Below are positions 1 through 10,200 of a DNA stretch of 64,000 nucleotides, in pieces (the first letter of the stretch is position 1; the number at the start of each line of letters is the position of its first letter). Position numbers and translations under genes: made by a program. A model generated the notes under the pieces. The model was not told the DNA's origin and made no database searches. It saw only the letters and a list, made by a program, of their open reading frames with translations. The stretch spans positions 62,001 through 126,000 of the forward strand of contig JAZRDO010000019.1 of the NCBI GenBank assembly GCA_045660325.1, read 5' to 3'. The stretch comes from SVTX01 sp045660325. GTDB taxonomy: Bacteria; Bacillota; Clostridia; Oscillospirales; CAG-272.

Positions 1-481
1 CCGTTGCCAGAATGACCGCATCACACTCCCATTCCTCGCCAAGATGTGTACGAACACCCAAAATGCGCTTTTCGTAGGAGCTGTCGTATATATTTTCTGT
101 TAAAATGTCCGTAATTTCCGCCTGAACTATGCGAAGATTCTCTTTATTCTCAAGGGATTTCTTCATAAGTCGGCTATATTTAACTCTATCCGCCTGAACG
201 CGCTTTGAGTGTACCGCCGCGCCCTTTCCGAGATTGAGCGTGCGGGACTGCATCGTTACAAGGTCGGCAATTCTACCCATCTCGCCGCCCATAGCGTCGA
301 TCTCATAGACGAGATGTCCCTTTGCCGTGCCGCCGATCGAGGGGTTGCAAGGCATATTGGCGATCGCATCGAGTGACTGAGTAAACAATACCGTATCAAG
401 TCCCATTCTTGCCGCCGCGCAAGCCGCCTCAACACCCGCGTGTCCTGCGCCGACTACGGCAACCTTTGTCTTTAAATTCAT
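1..481 (-). CDS. mnmG: MnmG (GidA), tRNA uridine-34 carboxymethylaminomethyl synthesis, 5' part only
   Basis: The first 160 codons are present and the gene runs off the left edge. The product begins MNLKTKVAVVGAGHAGVEAA, an FAD-binding Rossmann motif, followed by CNPSIGGTAKGHLVYEID and QADRVKY, which are MnmG family landmarks. Together with MnmE, MnmG installs the cmnm5 group on wobble U34 of certain tRNAs, using FAD, folate and glycine. The start is the ATG at 479-481. It lies 42 nt downstream of the ahcY stop in the same orientation, so read-through from ahcY is possible. MnmM, a later enzyme of the same modification pathway, is encoded near 59 kb. Confidence 0.93.
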   Translation of the reverse strand, partial: MNLKTKVAVVGAGHAGVEAACAAARMGLDTVLFTQSLDAIANMPCNPSIGGTAKGHLVYEIDAMGGEMGRIADLVTMQSRTLNLGKGAAVHSKRVQADRVKYSRLMKKSLENKENLRIVQAEITDILTENIYDSSYEKRILGVRTHLGEEWECDAVILAT

Positions 482-523
482 AATAATTCCTTATTTCATA
501 AGGAAAACTCACGTTTTCCCGGA

Positions 524-1765
524 TTATTCAACCTTATTAAGATAAGCCTTCTGCTCCTCTGTAAGAGCGTCAATTTCAACACCAAGTGTCTCAAGCTTGA
601 TTCTTGCAACCTCGCTATCGATCTCTACGGGTACGGCATAAACCTTCTTCTCGAGCTTGCCGCGGTTCTTCGCAAGATATTCAAGAGACTTTGCCTGAAT
701 AGCGAAGCTCATATCCATAATTTCCGCGGGATGTCCGTTGCCTGCCGCAAGATTTACGAGTCTGCCCTCCGCGAGAAGATTGATAACTCTGCCGTCAGCC
801 ATTGTATAGCCTACGATATTGGGCTTTCTTGTCTCAATCTTCGTAGCCATAGCCGAAAGATGATTTTTGTTGATCTCCACATCAAAATGACCGCTGTTTG
901 CAAGAAGAACACCGTCCTTCATAACAGCAAAATGTCTGTCAACGATAATATCGGAGCAGCCTGTAAGCGTTACGAAGAGGTCTCCGAGAGGTGCCGCCTT
1001 GTCCATAGTCATAACGGTATAGCCCTCCATTACCGCTTCAATTGCCTTTACAGGATCAATTTCAGTAATAATTACGTTGGCGCCCATACCCTTTGCTCTC
1101 ATAGCGAGACCCTTACCGCACCAACCAAAGCCTGCGATAACAACGGTTTTGCCTGCGATCATAAGGTTTGTGGAGTTCATAATGCCGTCGAGTGTGGACT
1201 GACCTGTTCCGTATCTATTATCGAACAAATGTTTGCAATCCGCGTCGTTTACGTCAATCATAGTGTAGTCGAGAAGACCTGCATCCTGACGTGCGAAGAG
1301 GCGGTGAATACCCGTTGTTGTTTCCTCGCATCCGCCGATAAGATTCTTGCCGAGCTCTCTGCATTCACCGTGAAGGAGACCAATAAAGTCGCCGCCGTCG
1401 TCAATAATAAGATCGGGGCAATGCGCGAGAGTTTCCTTTAAGTCGTTTACGTATTCCTCCTCGGTTGCGCCGTGGTGAGCGTTTACGCAAAAGCCGTCCG
1501 CCGCAAGAGAAGCCGCAACGTCGTCCTGAGTGGAAAGGGGATTGCAGCCCGTAACTCTTACGGTAGCACCACCTGCGCGAAGACAATGCGCAAGACGCGC
1601 GGTCTTTGCCTCAAGATGAATTGACATCGATATTTTAAGACCCGCAAAGGGCTGTGTTTCAATAAATTCCTTTTCAATTCTGTCCAAGATCGGCATATAG
1701 GATCTTACCCAGTTGATCTTGTCAGTTCCCGACGGAGCCAACGTGATATCTTTGATATTGCTCAT
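524..1765 (-). CDS. ahcY: Adenosylhomocysteinase (S-adenosylhomocysteine hydrolase)
   Basis: This 413-residue protein matches the NAD-dependent enzyme that splits S-adenosylhomocysteine into adenosine and homocysteine and so relieves product inhibition of methyltransferases. The cofactor fold is seen in VVIAGFGWCGKGLAMRAKG, and NSTNLMIAGKTVV precedes it as in the family. Sequence style resembles the shorter archaeal/Thermotoga-type enzymes. A more upstream in-frame start exists at 1834, but the ATG at 1765 is preceded by AGGAGAG at good spacing and gives the usual family N-terminus. A consensus promoter lies upstream at 1848-1876. No SAH riboswitch was recognised in the roughly 75-nt leader. 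Confidence 0.95.
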   Translation of the reverse strand: MSNIKDITLAPSGTDKINWVRSYMPILDRIEKEFIETQPFAGLKISMSIHLEAKTARLAHCLRAGGATVRVTGCNPLSTQDDVAASLAADGFCVNAHHGATEEEYVNDLKETLAHCPDLIIDDGGDFIGLLHGECRELGKNLIGGCEETTTGIHRLFARQDAGLLDYTMIDVNDADCKHLFDNRYGTGQSTLDGIMNSTNLMIAGKTVVIAGFGWCGKGLAMRAKGMGANVIITEIDPVKAIEAVMEGYTVMTMDKAAPLGDLFVTLTGCSDIIVDRHFAVMKDGVLLANSGHFDVEINKNHLSAMATKIETRKPNIVGYTMADGRVINLLAEGRLVNLAAGNGHPAEIMDMSFAIQAKSLEYLAKNRGKLEKKVYAVPVEIDSEVARIKLETLGVEIDALTEEQKAYLNKVE

Positions 1766-1847
1766 TTTTTCTCTCCTGATATATAAATTTTTATTTAACC
1801 GTTTAAAGCGGGAAGGGAGCTGAATGCTCGCCATATCTCCCCATTAT

Positions 1848-1876
1848 ATTGTAACAAAAAAAGCATTCGGAGTCAA
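1848..1876 (-). promoter_or_regulatory. Sigma-A promoter for ahcY
   Basis: On the minus strand TTGACT (1871-1876) and TACAAT (1848-1853) are separated by 17 bp. The predicted transcript start is about 75 nt before the ahcY ATG. Confidence 0.75.
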
Positions 1877-1969
1877 GTATTTTACTGAATATTTGAATAA
1901 ATACCGAGAAAAAATACGCGAAAACGTAAAAAACTCTTATAATATATACTATATAATATTATATGTTCA

Positions 1970-1997
1970 TTAACAGTTTACAATTGGATGATATAAT
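1970..1997 (+). promoter_or_regulatory. Probable sigma-A promoter for the Gld-like ABC cluster
   Basis: TTAACA (1970-1975) and TATAAT (1992-1997) have a 16-bp spacer, about 50 bp before the ABC ATPase start. The flanking region is very AT rich, so the -35 assignment is less certain than the -10. Confidence 0.6.
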
Positions 1998-2054
1998 TAT
2001 AAAATGTTAAAGTATGCTTATTTTAAGCAAAATCAAAAGGTAGGTTTTCTTCTG

Positions 2055-3107
2055 ATGATCATAATTGAAAATCTTGTAAAAAATTACGGAAATAACACGG
2101 CGCTTGACAACGTCAGCGTTTCTATAGGTGACGGCGAGACCGTCGGCTTCTTGGGACCGAACGGAGCAGGCAAGAGCACCGCTATGAATATAATCACAGG
2201 CTATCTTTCCGCGACCTCGGGCAGAGTCGCTATAGACGAGATCGATATTTTAAACGATCCCTTGGGCGCAAAGAAGCTTATCGGCTACCTCCCCGAGCAG
2301 CCGCCCCTCTATCTTGATATGACGGTTGACGAATATCTTAATTTTAATTACGATCTCAAGGGCTGCACCTTCCCGAGAGCCCCACATCTCAACGAAATTT
2401 GTGAGGTGGTGAAGATCTCGGACGTAAGAAAACGACTCATTCGCAATCTTTCAAAGGGATACAAGCAAAGAGTAGGTATCGCGCAGGCGCTTATCGGCAA
2501 CCCCAAGGTCGTTATTTTCGACGAGCCCACGGTTGGTCTCGACCCCAAGCAGATAATTGAGATAAGAAGCCTTATCCGTACGCTCGGCAAGAGCCACACG
2601 GTCATTCTTTCCACTCACATTTTGCAGGAGGTTCAGGCTGTCTGCGACAGAATTATCATTATAAATAAAGGAAAGATCGTCGCTGACGAAAAGACCGAGA
2701 ACATCACTCGCATCTCCCAGAGCAACCGTAGATTCAACATAAAGGTATGCGGACCGCAAAAGGAGGTTCTCTCCACGCTCAAATCAACCCCGGGCATCCT
2801 CTACGCCGAGACACTTGCTGAAAGAGACGGAGACGCGTTCACGTATACGATCGAGAGTGAATACGGCGTTGACGTAAGAAAAAAGCTCTTCTTCACACTT
2901 TCCGAGCGCGGCTGGGCGCTCATCGGTCTTGAAGCTCTTGGTATGAGCCTTGAGGACATCTTCATCTCGGTGGTTGACAAATCGAGCGAGGAAAATGAAA
3001 AGAGATACACAAGGGGCAGCTCCCGCCGTCGCCGTCGCGGAGAGCGACTTGAGGCTGACGTAGCGTCCGCTCTCGTTGAAAACGCAAAAGATAAGCAGGA
3101 AAAGTAA
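2055..3107 (+). CDS. ABC-2 type transporter ATP-binding protein (GldA-like)
   Basis: The 350-residue ATPase has Walker A GPNGAGKST (residues 34-42), signature LSKGYKQRVG, Walker B VVIFDEPT and the H-loop histidine in LSTH. The C-terminal third is a regulatory domain ending in a very basic then charged tail (RRRRRGERLE). An in-frame ATG at 2004 would add 17 residues without a ribosome site; the ATG at 2055 begins the normal ABC N-terminus MIIIENLVKNYG. It is first in a cluster with an ABC-2 permease and two GldG-like proteins, so it most likely energises that exporter. Substrate unknown. Confidence 0.9.
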   Translation: MIIIENLVKNYGNNTALDNVSVSIGDGETVGFLGPNGAGKSTAMNIITGYLSATSGRVAIDEIDILNDPLGAKKLIGYLPEQPPLYLDMTVDEYLNFNYDLKGCTFPRAPHLNEICEVVKISDVRKRLIRNLSKGYKQRVGIAQALIGNPKVVIFDEPTVGLDPKQIIEIRSLIRTLGKSHTVILSTHILQEVQAVCDRIIIINKGKIVADEKTENITRISQSNRRFNIKVCGPQKEVLSTLKSTPGILYAETLAERDGDAFTYTIESEYGVDVRKKLFFTLSERGWALIGLEALGMSLEDIFISVVDKSSEENEKRYTRGSSRRRRRGERLEADVASALVENAKDKQEK

Positions 3108-3134
3108 TTTTCCCGAATAAGAAAGGTTTTAACT

Positions 3135-3881
3135 ATGTTCGCTATATACAAAAAGGAAATGCTGTCGTATTTCATAAACCCCGTCGGATATGTTTTTGCG
3201 GGAATTTTCCTGCTTTTCTCGGCTATATTCTTCGGATATACCACGTATCTTTCGGCAAGCTACGACACCTCTACGTTCTTTACTATAATGATCTTCGCGT
3301 TTATCGTGCTGATCCCCCTCCTTACGATGCGACTTTTCTCCGAGGAGCGCAAAATGAGAACCGAGCAGCTGCTTATGACCTCTCCCGTGACTATTACGGG
3401 TATGGTTCTCGGCAAATACCTTGCCGCACTCACGCTTTTCCTCTCGTCCTTGGCGCTTTCCTGCATCAATTTCATTCCGCTTTACGCTATCGCGAGCGCT
3501 GAAAGATCCTTCCAGACCTACGATACGCTTCGCATCGGCCCTGCGACCAATCAGGTTGTCGGCTGTCTTATCGGCGTAGCCCTTATCGGCGCGGCATTTA
3601 TCGCTATCGGCGCGTTTATCTCGGCTCTTACCGAAAATCAGCTCGCAGCCGCGGTTATTACGATCGCAGTTATTCTTGTTTTGGTGCTTATAGGCGCGAT
3701 CTCATCCCTTATCAACGTTCCGTGGATAAGAAGCATTCTCAATTGGATCTCCATTCTCGGCAGATTCGGTAATTTCTCGATTGGAATTTTCGACTACGCC
3801 GCGCTTCTTTACTACGCGTCCATTGGCTTTATATTCGTATTCCTCACGATAAGAGTATACGAAAAGCGCCGTTGGAGCTGA
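3135..3881 (+). CDS. ABC-2 family permease (GldF-like)
   Basis: The 248-residue protein has about six hydrophobic segments and begins MFAIYKKEMLSYFINPVGYV, the typical start of GldF/ABC-2 permeases, with the conserved LLTMRLFSEERKMRTEQLL stretch after the second helix. It lies 27 nt after the ATPase gene and would form the membrane channel with it. In Bacteroidota, GldA/F/G are linked to gliding; in Clostridia the cluster occurs without gliding and the cargo is unknown to me. Confidence 0.88.
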   Translation: MFAIYKKEMLSYFINPVGYVFAGIFLLFSAIFFGYTTYLSASYDTSTFFTIMIFAFIVLIPLLTMRLFSEERKMRTEQLLMTSPVTITGMVLGKYLAALTLFLSSLALSCINFIPLYAIASAERSFQTYDTLRIGPATNQVVGCLIGVALIGAAFIAIGAFISALTENQLAAAVITIAVILVLVLIGAISSLINVPWIRSILNWISILGRFGNFSIGIFDYAALLYYASIGFIFVFLTIRVYEKRRWS

Positions 3882-3928
3882 TATTTCCGCTTCTTTCACT
3901 AAATTCACTTATTCGGAGCAATTTATAA

Positions 3929-5455
3929 ATGAAAATAAAAATAAATGACCGCAAGCTGAAATTCGGCGGCGTGTCGCTTGCCATCACGACTCTTGTAATT
4001 GCGGCCGTTATCATTTTAAACGTCGCATTTACAGCTCTCGCGTACAAATTTTCAATTTATACGCCAATGGGACGTGATTCCACGTACGAGGTGACCGATA
4101 ATTGCATAAGCTACGTCCAAGACACGGTTATCCCGAAGATAGCCGAGGGCGAGAGCATCACTATCTACTTTTGCAACGACGAGGACATTATAAGAGCTGA
4201 CAAAACTCAATCTCAGATCCTCACCTCCGCGAGCGAGATCGCAAAGGAATTTCAGGAAAAGATAAATATCGATTTTCTAAACGTATGGGAAAACCCTAAG
4301 CTTGCAAGAAAATACGGTATCACAAGCTCAAACGACGTAGCAATCGTTTACGGCGAAAGATATCACGTGATCGCAAGAACGGATTTCTTTAACTACAACG
4401 AAACAACAGGCGAGGCGACCGCGTATAACGGAGAAAAAAGACTCGCCGCGGGACTTCTCAAGGTTGCGCGAGAGAGCAACCCCATGTGCTATATAACCGT
4501 AAATCACGGCGAGCTTATCGAGAGCTACGAGCTTCTCTATATGCTTGCGGACGCAGGATATAACTATAATTACCTTGACCTTTTAAACTACGATATTCCC
4601 GAGGACTGCGATCTTCTTCTTACCTTTGATCCAAGACAGGATCTTGCAAAAAAGGACTCCGTTTCGGGCATATCCGAGGTTGAAAAGATAGAAAAATACA
4701 TGCAGGACGGCGGAAGCCTCTGGTTTTTTGCCTCCGCTGACACCTTCCTTGCAGGCCCGCTTGATAATTTCGAGTCGCTTCTTGAAAAATACGGCGTAAA
4801 ATTTTCGCACTCCGAAAACAGCGACGGTATTGAAGAATGCCTGCAAATAAAGGACTCGAGCAATTCCACAAGCATTGACGGATATACGTTCTTCACCAAG
4901 AACGCGGAAAATGATGTCGCCAAGAATTGGCTTTCACACGTAAAGGCGCAGTCCCTTGTGGGGAACGCCACCGCTATTGACGTGTCACACGACTTTACAA
5001 AGCAGCCCGACGGAAGCTTTGCCTCCGCAAACGGCAAAATTACGCTTGCGCCCATACTTGTTTCCCATGCGGGAGCACAGGGTCTTGCGGGCGGAAGGAT
5101 CATTCGCAAGGCGACCGACGACGAGCCCTTTAACCTTATGACGGTTTCCGTATTCGAATGTGAAAACGGCAAGAGCGCAACTCTTCTAGCCTGCTCCTCC
5201 ACGGTTTTTGCAAGCGAATCTACAATGCAATCTGCGGTTTACGGAAACTCCATGGTGCTTTCGGCAATTTCCAAGCACACAGGAAACGAGGACGCGCCCA
5301 TTCTTCTTATGCCCAAGCCGTTCCCGACAACCGAAATGAGTAAGCTCACGACGAAAAACGCTACGATCATTACCATCGTAAGCGCCGCCGCGCCTACACT
5401 TGCTATCGCGATCGCAGGCGCAGTCATTCTTATCAGAAGAAAAAACAGAATTTAA
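3929..5455 (+). CDS. GldG-like ABC transporter auxiliary protein, copy 1
   Basis: The 508-residue protein has one N-terminal membrane helix (about 17-41), a large extracytoplasmic region with the ABC-transporter auxiliary pattern (YGERYHVIARTDFF, TAYNGEKRLAAGLL, CYITVNHGE) and a C-terminal helix (about 476-500) followed by RRKNRI. That architecture matches GldG. The neighbouring gene encodes a second, diverged version with the same landmarks, so the pair probably arose by duplication. Likely partner of the ATPase and permease upstream; biochemical role unknown. Confidence 0.8.
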   Translation: MKIKINDRKLKFGGVSLAITTLVIAAVIILNVAFTALAYKFSIYTPMGRDSTYEVTDNCISYVQDTVIPKIAEGESITIYFCNDEDIIRADKTQSQILTSASEIAKEFQEKINIDFLNVWENPKLARKYGITSSNDVAIVYGERYHVIARTDFFNYNETTGEATAYNGEKRLAAGLLKVARESNPMCYITVNHGELIESYELLYMLADAGYNYNYLDLLNYDIPEDCDLLLTFDPRQDLAKKDSVSGISEVEKIEKYMQDGGSLWFFASADTFLAGPLDNFESLLEKYGVKFSHSENSDGIEECLQIKDSSNSTSIDGYTFFTKNAENDVAKNWLSHVKAQSLVGNATAIDVSHDFTKQPDGSFASANGKITLAPILVSHAGAQGLAGGRIIRKATDDEPFNLMTVSVFECENGKSATLLACSSTVFASESTMQSAVYGNSMVLSAISKHTGNEDAPILLMPKPFPTTEMSKLTTKNATIITIVSAAAPTLAIAIAGAVILIRRKNRI

Positions 5456-5517
5456 GCTAACGAAAATGAAATTTACCGAAAAACATAAAAATTTTAACGG
5501 AAAGGAGTATTTGCCTT

Positions 5518-7242
5518 ATGGATAACAAGGAGCTTGATGCCACCCTCTACGAGGCTAGCATAAGAAGAAAGAGAAAAAGTCGCACGAAAATTATTCTTGT
5601 GACCGCTATCGTTGTTCTCGTAACGCTTTTGGCGAATATTGCCTTTTCAGTTGTCGCTTATAAATTTATGCTCCACTCGGATCTGACTAATACGCGATAT
5701 ACAACCGACAGCTCCCGTCTTTACACCTTGACGGATATTACGAAAAATCTTATCGCCGGTCAGGTGATCCCCATGATAGACAAGGTAAATGCCGAGCGAG
5801 AGGCGGCGGGCGAGGAAGCGCTAAAGCTCAACATCATCTTCTGCGCAGACCGCGATCTTATCGAGGACGAGGAGCTTATGAGATATATCTCGTACACTGC
5901 CCGTCAGCTTGAGGTGCATTTCCCGAAGCATATAAGCGTAGAATACGTAAATATTACGAAAAATCCCACGGCAGTGCAAAAATACAAGATCACGTCCGCG
6001 GCAAATATTTATCCCTCAAACGTGATCGTGGAATTCGGATCGGAATACACGGTGCTCAGCTACAAATCCTTCTTTACCGCCAACTCGGACAACGATGCTC
6101 CCTGGGCGTACAACGGCGAGAAGAGATTTGCAGCGTCCATTCTCTCGGTAACCCGTGCGGAATCCCCGATATGCTGCATTACCACAAACCACGGAGAGGA
6201 CATTTACGGTGAGGACGGTAATATCCGCGAGGAATATTCCACGTTCGCCTCAATCATCAAGGGCTCAGGCTACGTGATCCAACCCATAAATCTCGAGACC
6301 GACGAGATCCCGAAGGATTGCAGAATGATAGTTACGTTCAATCCCCGAGAGGACTTCCACGGCTTTGGAAATCTCGGTGAGAACGGTGTCTCCGAAATTG
6401 AAAAGCTTGATAAATTCCTTGACGGCTCAAACACCCTCCTATACGTTGCGGACCCCGATGCCCCGCAGCTTCCCAACCTCGACGAATATCTTGAGGAATG
6501 GGGAATCAGGATGGCAAGAGAGAGCGTCGCAGGGGATATTGTTAACCACGTAATAAAGGATAATACTATGAATATTGACGAGGGCGGCATGTCCGTGCTC
6601 GGTCAGTACACGACCACGGGAATGGGCGCGGCAATAAATTCCGACCTTCTCGCGCTCGCGTTCCCGCCTAAGGCGGTTTTCAGCAACACGACCCACATTC
6701 TCCCCTCGGACACATTTACCAAGGCATACATTGTTGGAACCGAGCAAAACGGTCTTGAAAGCTACGAATATTACAGCTACTACAAAAACGGTGTTGCGAG
6801 AAATCTCTACAATATATTTACTACCTATAACTCCGCCGAAATATTAGTCGACGGCAGAGTGTTCGATATGGCGTCAGACGACAAGCTCTTCTCCCTTATG
6901 ACAATTACAGAGGAAAAACGAGAGGTGCAGGAGGACAATTACAACACGGTAAACAACGCATCTTACGTTCTCGCAGTTGCTTCAACGGAATTCTTCTCTA
7001 ACAGCGCGCTTGACTCAAAATCCTACGGAAATACGGATATTCTCCTCTCGGCTCTCAGACACACAAGCCGCGAGATGGTGCCCGTAAATATTGAATTCAA
7101 GCCCTTCTATATCTATGATATGCAGGCAATGGTGCTTACTCAGAAGCAGGCGACGGCATGTATGATGATATTGGCGCTTATCCCCTCTATTGCGCTCTTT
7201 ACGGTCGGCGCTGTAGTTTGTATCAGAAGACGTAACAGATAA
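5518..7242 (+). CDS. GldG-like ABC transporter auxiliary protein, copy 2
   Basis: This 574-residue protein repeats the layout of the preceding gene: N-terminal membrane helix (about 22-51), soluble domain with WAYNGEKRFAASIL and ICCITTNHGEDIYGED, and a C-terminal helix ending RRRNR. It is longer, mostly through insertions in the soluble domain. The ribosome site AAAGGAG lies a few bases before the ATG. Two tandem GldG-like proteins could form a heteromeric periplasm-facing assembly; that is inference. Confidence 0.78.
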   Translation: MDNKELDATLYEASIRRKRKSRTKIILVTAIVVLVTLLANIAFSVVAYKFMLHSDLTNTRYTTDSSRLYTLTDITKNLIAGQVIPMIDKVNAEREAAGEEALKLNIIFCADRDLIEDEELMRYISYTARQLEVHFPKHISVEYVNITKNPTAVQKYKITSAANIYPSNVIVEFGSEYTVLSYKSFFTANSDNDAPWAYNGEKRFAASILSVTRAESPICCITTNHGEDIYGEDGNIREEYSTFASIIKGSGYVIQPINLETDEIPKDCRMIVTFNPREDFHGFGNLGENGVSEIEKLDKFLDGSNTLLYVADPDAPQLPNLDEYLEEWGIRMARESVAGDIVNHVIKDNTMNIDEGGMSVLGQYTTTGMGAAINSDLLALAFPPKAVFSNTTHILPSDTFTKAYIVGTEQNGLESYEYYSYYKNGVARNLYNIFTTYNSAEILVDGRVFDMASDDKLFSLMTITEEKREVQEDNYNTVNNASYVLAVASTEFFSNSALDSKSYGNTDILLSALRHTSREMVPVNIEFKPFYIYDMQAMVLTQKQATACMMILALIPSIALFTVGAVVCIRRRNR

Positions 7243-7283
7243 AAAGCTCCGCAAACCTTTGCGGACGAAAGGAAAATACACAG

Positions 7284-10200
7284 ATGCCCACAAACGACGG
7301 TAATATGAAAAATATTATACTCAATTCTGCAGGCGGAAAATGTAATATCGGATCTATTTCCTATACCGAGGGCGACACCTACTCGCTCCCCACGCCCGAA
7401 AGACGCGGCTACGCGTTCGACGGCTGGTACACAAGGGTGACGGGCGGCGAGAGGATCACCGATAACGACCCTGAAATTGCCAAGCACGACGAGCTTTACG
7501 CAAGATGGGTGCTCAAGGAGGCAAAGGCAAGAGAAAAAAAGGCGCAGACCTCAATGCTCAAAAAGCAAAAAAGAGCAATTATCGTAATGATTATCGCGGT
7601 CATCCTGCTCGGTATCGGTCTTGGATTTGTCAATTACATTGTAGATATTTACAGATTTGAGGATATAAACGGAGATATATACTATATAAAGAAGGACGAC
7701 GGCATTTACGCGCTCTATTACAAGGGCGGGGATAAATGCGACAAGAATTCCGACGGCTTTTATCAAACGAGCATAGGCACACAGCTTATGATCGACGACG
7801 AAACGGGCGAGATCCTTGACACTATCTACGTCGACGATATAAAGTATATGCACAAGGACGAGCTGCGCGGACATTCGGGACGCCTTCTTATGTTCAAGCA
7901 AATGACGTATGACAGGTATTCCACGTCTGATCAGTCCAAAATTATAAAATCCATAAAGGTAAATAACGAATTCGGCGGATACACCTTCGTCCGCGACAAG
8001 AATTTTGATTTCATAATCGAGGGCAGGGAAGACCTCATCTACGATAAGGAGATCTTCGCGCTTCTCTCCACGACCTGCGGATATACGCTTTCTATGGATA
8101 CGCTTAAAAATCCCGTTCGTCTCTCCGACGGAAAGGTGGATCTCTCTGAATACGGCCTTGTTGCCGAGGAAAGAGAGAAAACTCAGCTTGACGAGAACGG
8201 AAACGAGATCAAGGTCAAGTATAATTACACCCCCGCAAGCTACACAATCACCGCGATGACGGGTGAATACCATACGGTGACCATCGGTGACAAGATAGTT
8301 TCGGGAGCAGGCTATTACGTAATGTATTCGGGCGGCGAGGCGTTTGACGAAAACGGACAGATGCAAACGGTCGAGGCGAGAGAGAGAATCTACGTTCTCA
8401 GCAGCAACGGTATTGAAAACGTCGTTCTCCGACCGATCGAGGCTCTCATCACCCCTATGATCATCTATCCTATGGGACAAAGCTCATATTTCGACGTTGA
8501 AAATTTCGAGGTTTCCACGGATATCAACTACGAAATGATCCAAAAGGAATTTGAAGCCCTCTACGCTGACGAGACCGCGGGTATGACGCCCGAGGAGGTA
8601 CAAAAATATATTGATTCCCACCCCGAGCTTCAGGAAAAGTACGTCGAGATCTTCAACAAGTACAGCAAAAAGATCTGCAGCTTCTCCTATCAGGACATTG
8701 AAGAGCGAACAAATTCAATGTATTCAACGCTTCCTTATATTTCAAATATTGAATATACGGGCGGATACTACGTAAACAGCCTCAATATCGACACAATGCT
8801 CTATAAGCTCGCATCTATGGAATTTATAGAGACGGTCAAGCTTGATCCTACCGAGGATGATCTTCGTAAATACAAGCTTTACGAATCCAAGTACAATATC
8901 GACTTCTTCTACCACGATTCCGCGGCGGACACCGAAGCCGAAAAATCCTACGTTTACAATACGGTTTACGTAAGTGAAAAGAATGCCGACGGCACTTACT
9001 ACGCATATTCAAGAAACTTTAATATGATAGTAAAGGTTGAGGCGGGATATTTTGAATTTCTTGAATGGGATGACGCGAAATGGTACGATTCCCAATATAT
9101 CCAGCTTGATATAGGCTATATCACGAATATTCTCATTGAGTCCTCAAAGCTCAATGCGGATATAAAATTCGATAATTCGGGTAGCCAGATTGCCACGTAT
9201 CTCCACGGATCGGGCAACACCTTTACGGATTCCCTCAAAAACAAGTATTCCATAGAGAAAAACAACGACGGCAAATATTGGCTCCACCTTGACAACGCGG
9301 AGCAGAACGCAATATTTACCGGTGATTATATGCTCGCAAGCGTGCCTTATTCCAAGATCACGCCCGCGAACGAACACTTTATTATCCTTGAAAACACACA
9401 GGTAGACCGCGACGGAGACGGAAATAACGACGCTATAATCCATTACGGCTATAACGTGATCTACAAGGGCGGATATTACACCCTCGCAGCAACGGTTGCT
9501 CTTACGGATATGCAGGGCAACCGTATCGGCTCAAACTCACAGGTAATGGGCGAGGTCGCATACGCTACGGAATATTTTGTTACTCGCAATAATCAGATGT
9601 TCTTTGCATCAAAGTCCTCTTACGTGGGCAAAATACTCACAGAGAGATATTCGGATACGGGTAACGGCACGTGGCATAATGGCGAAGTGTACGTTACTGC
9701 CGACGGAAAATATATCCTTATCGACAAAAACAGCGGCGAATGGACGAGGATTGATCAGTTTACCTGCGGAGTTTTCTTCGGAGATAAGAGCCATTCGGCT
9801 CTTTCAGAGCACGGAATAAGAATCGCTCCCGAATACAATGCGGCGGGCAAGCTTATCTCCCCCGAGGAATTCTACTATTCCACGGGCAGCCATAAGATAA
9901 GATATAATTACGAAAACGGCACCGTTGAAAAGTATAATGCGAATAATAAGTCCTGGGGCGCGGCATCAGCCGCCGATTACACGGTCGGATTATGGCTTCA
10001 CGGCTCATATTTCGTCACGAAATCAGGAGAAATGCTGCTTATTGATGAAAATAGTGGAGATTGGGGCATAATGGCGCCCACAAAATCCAATTCTCAGGGC
10101 GCGCAGATCTATATTAACAGCGAGCATCTCTCTTATGAATTTGATTCTAAGACTCAGTCGGGTACGACCGTCACAAGAGATCAGCTCTATAACTTCAGAC

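Noticed and set aside
1766..1840. SAH riboswitch before ahcY
   Set aside because: The leader is short and shows neither the expected pseudoknot pairing nor conserved segments that I can recognise.
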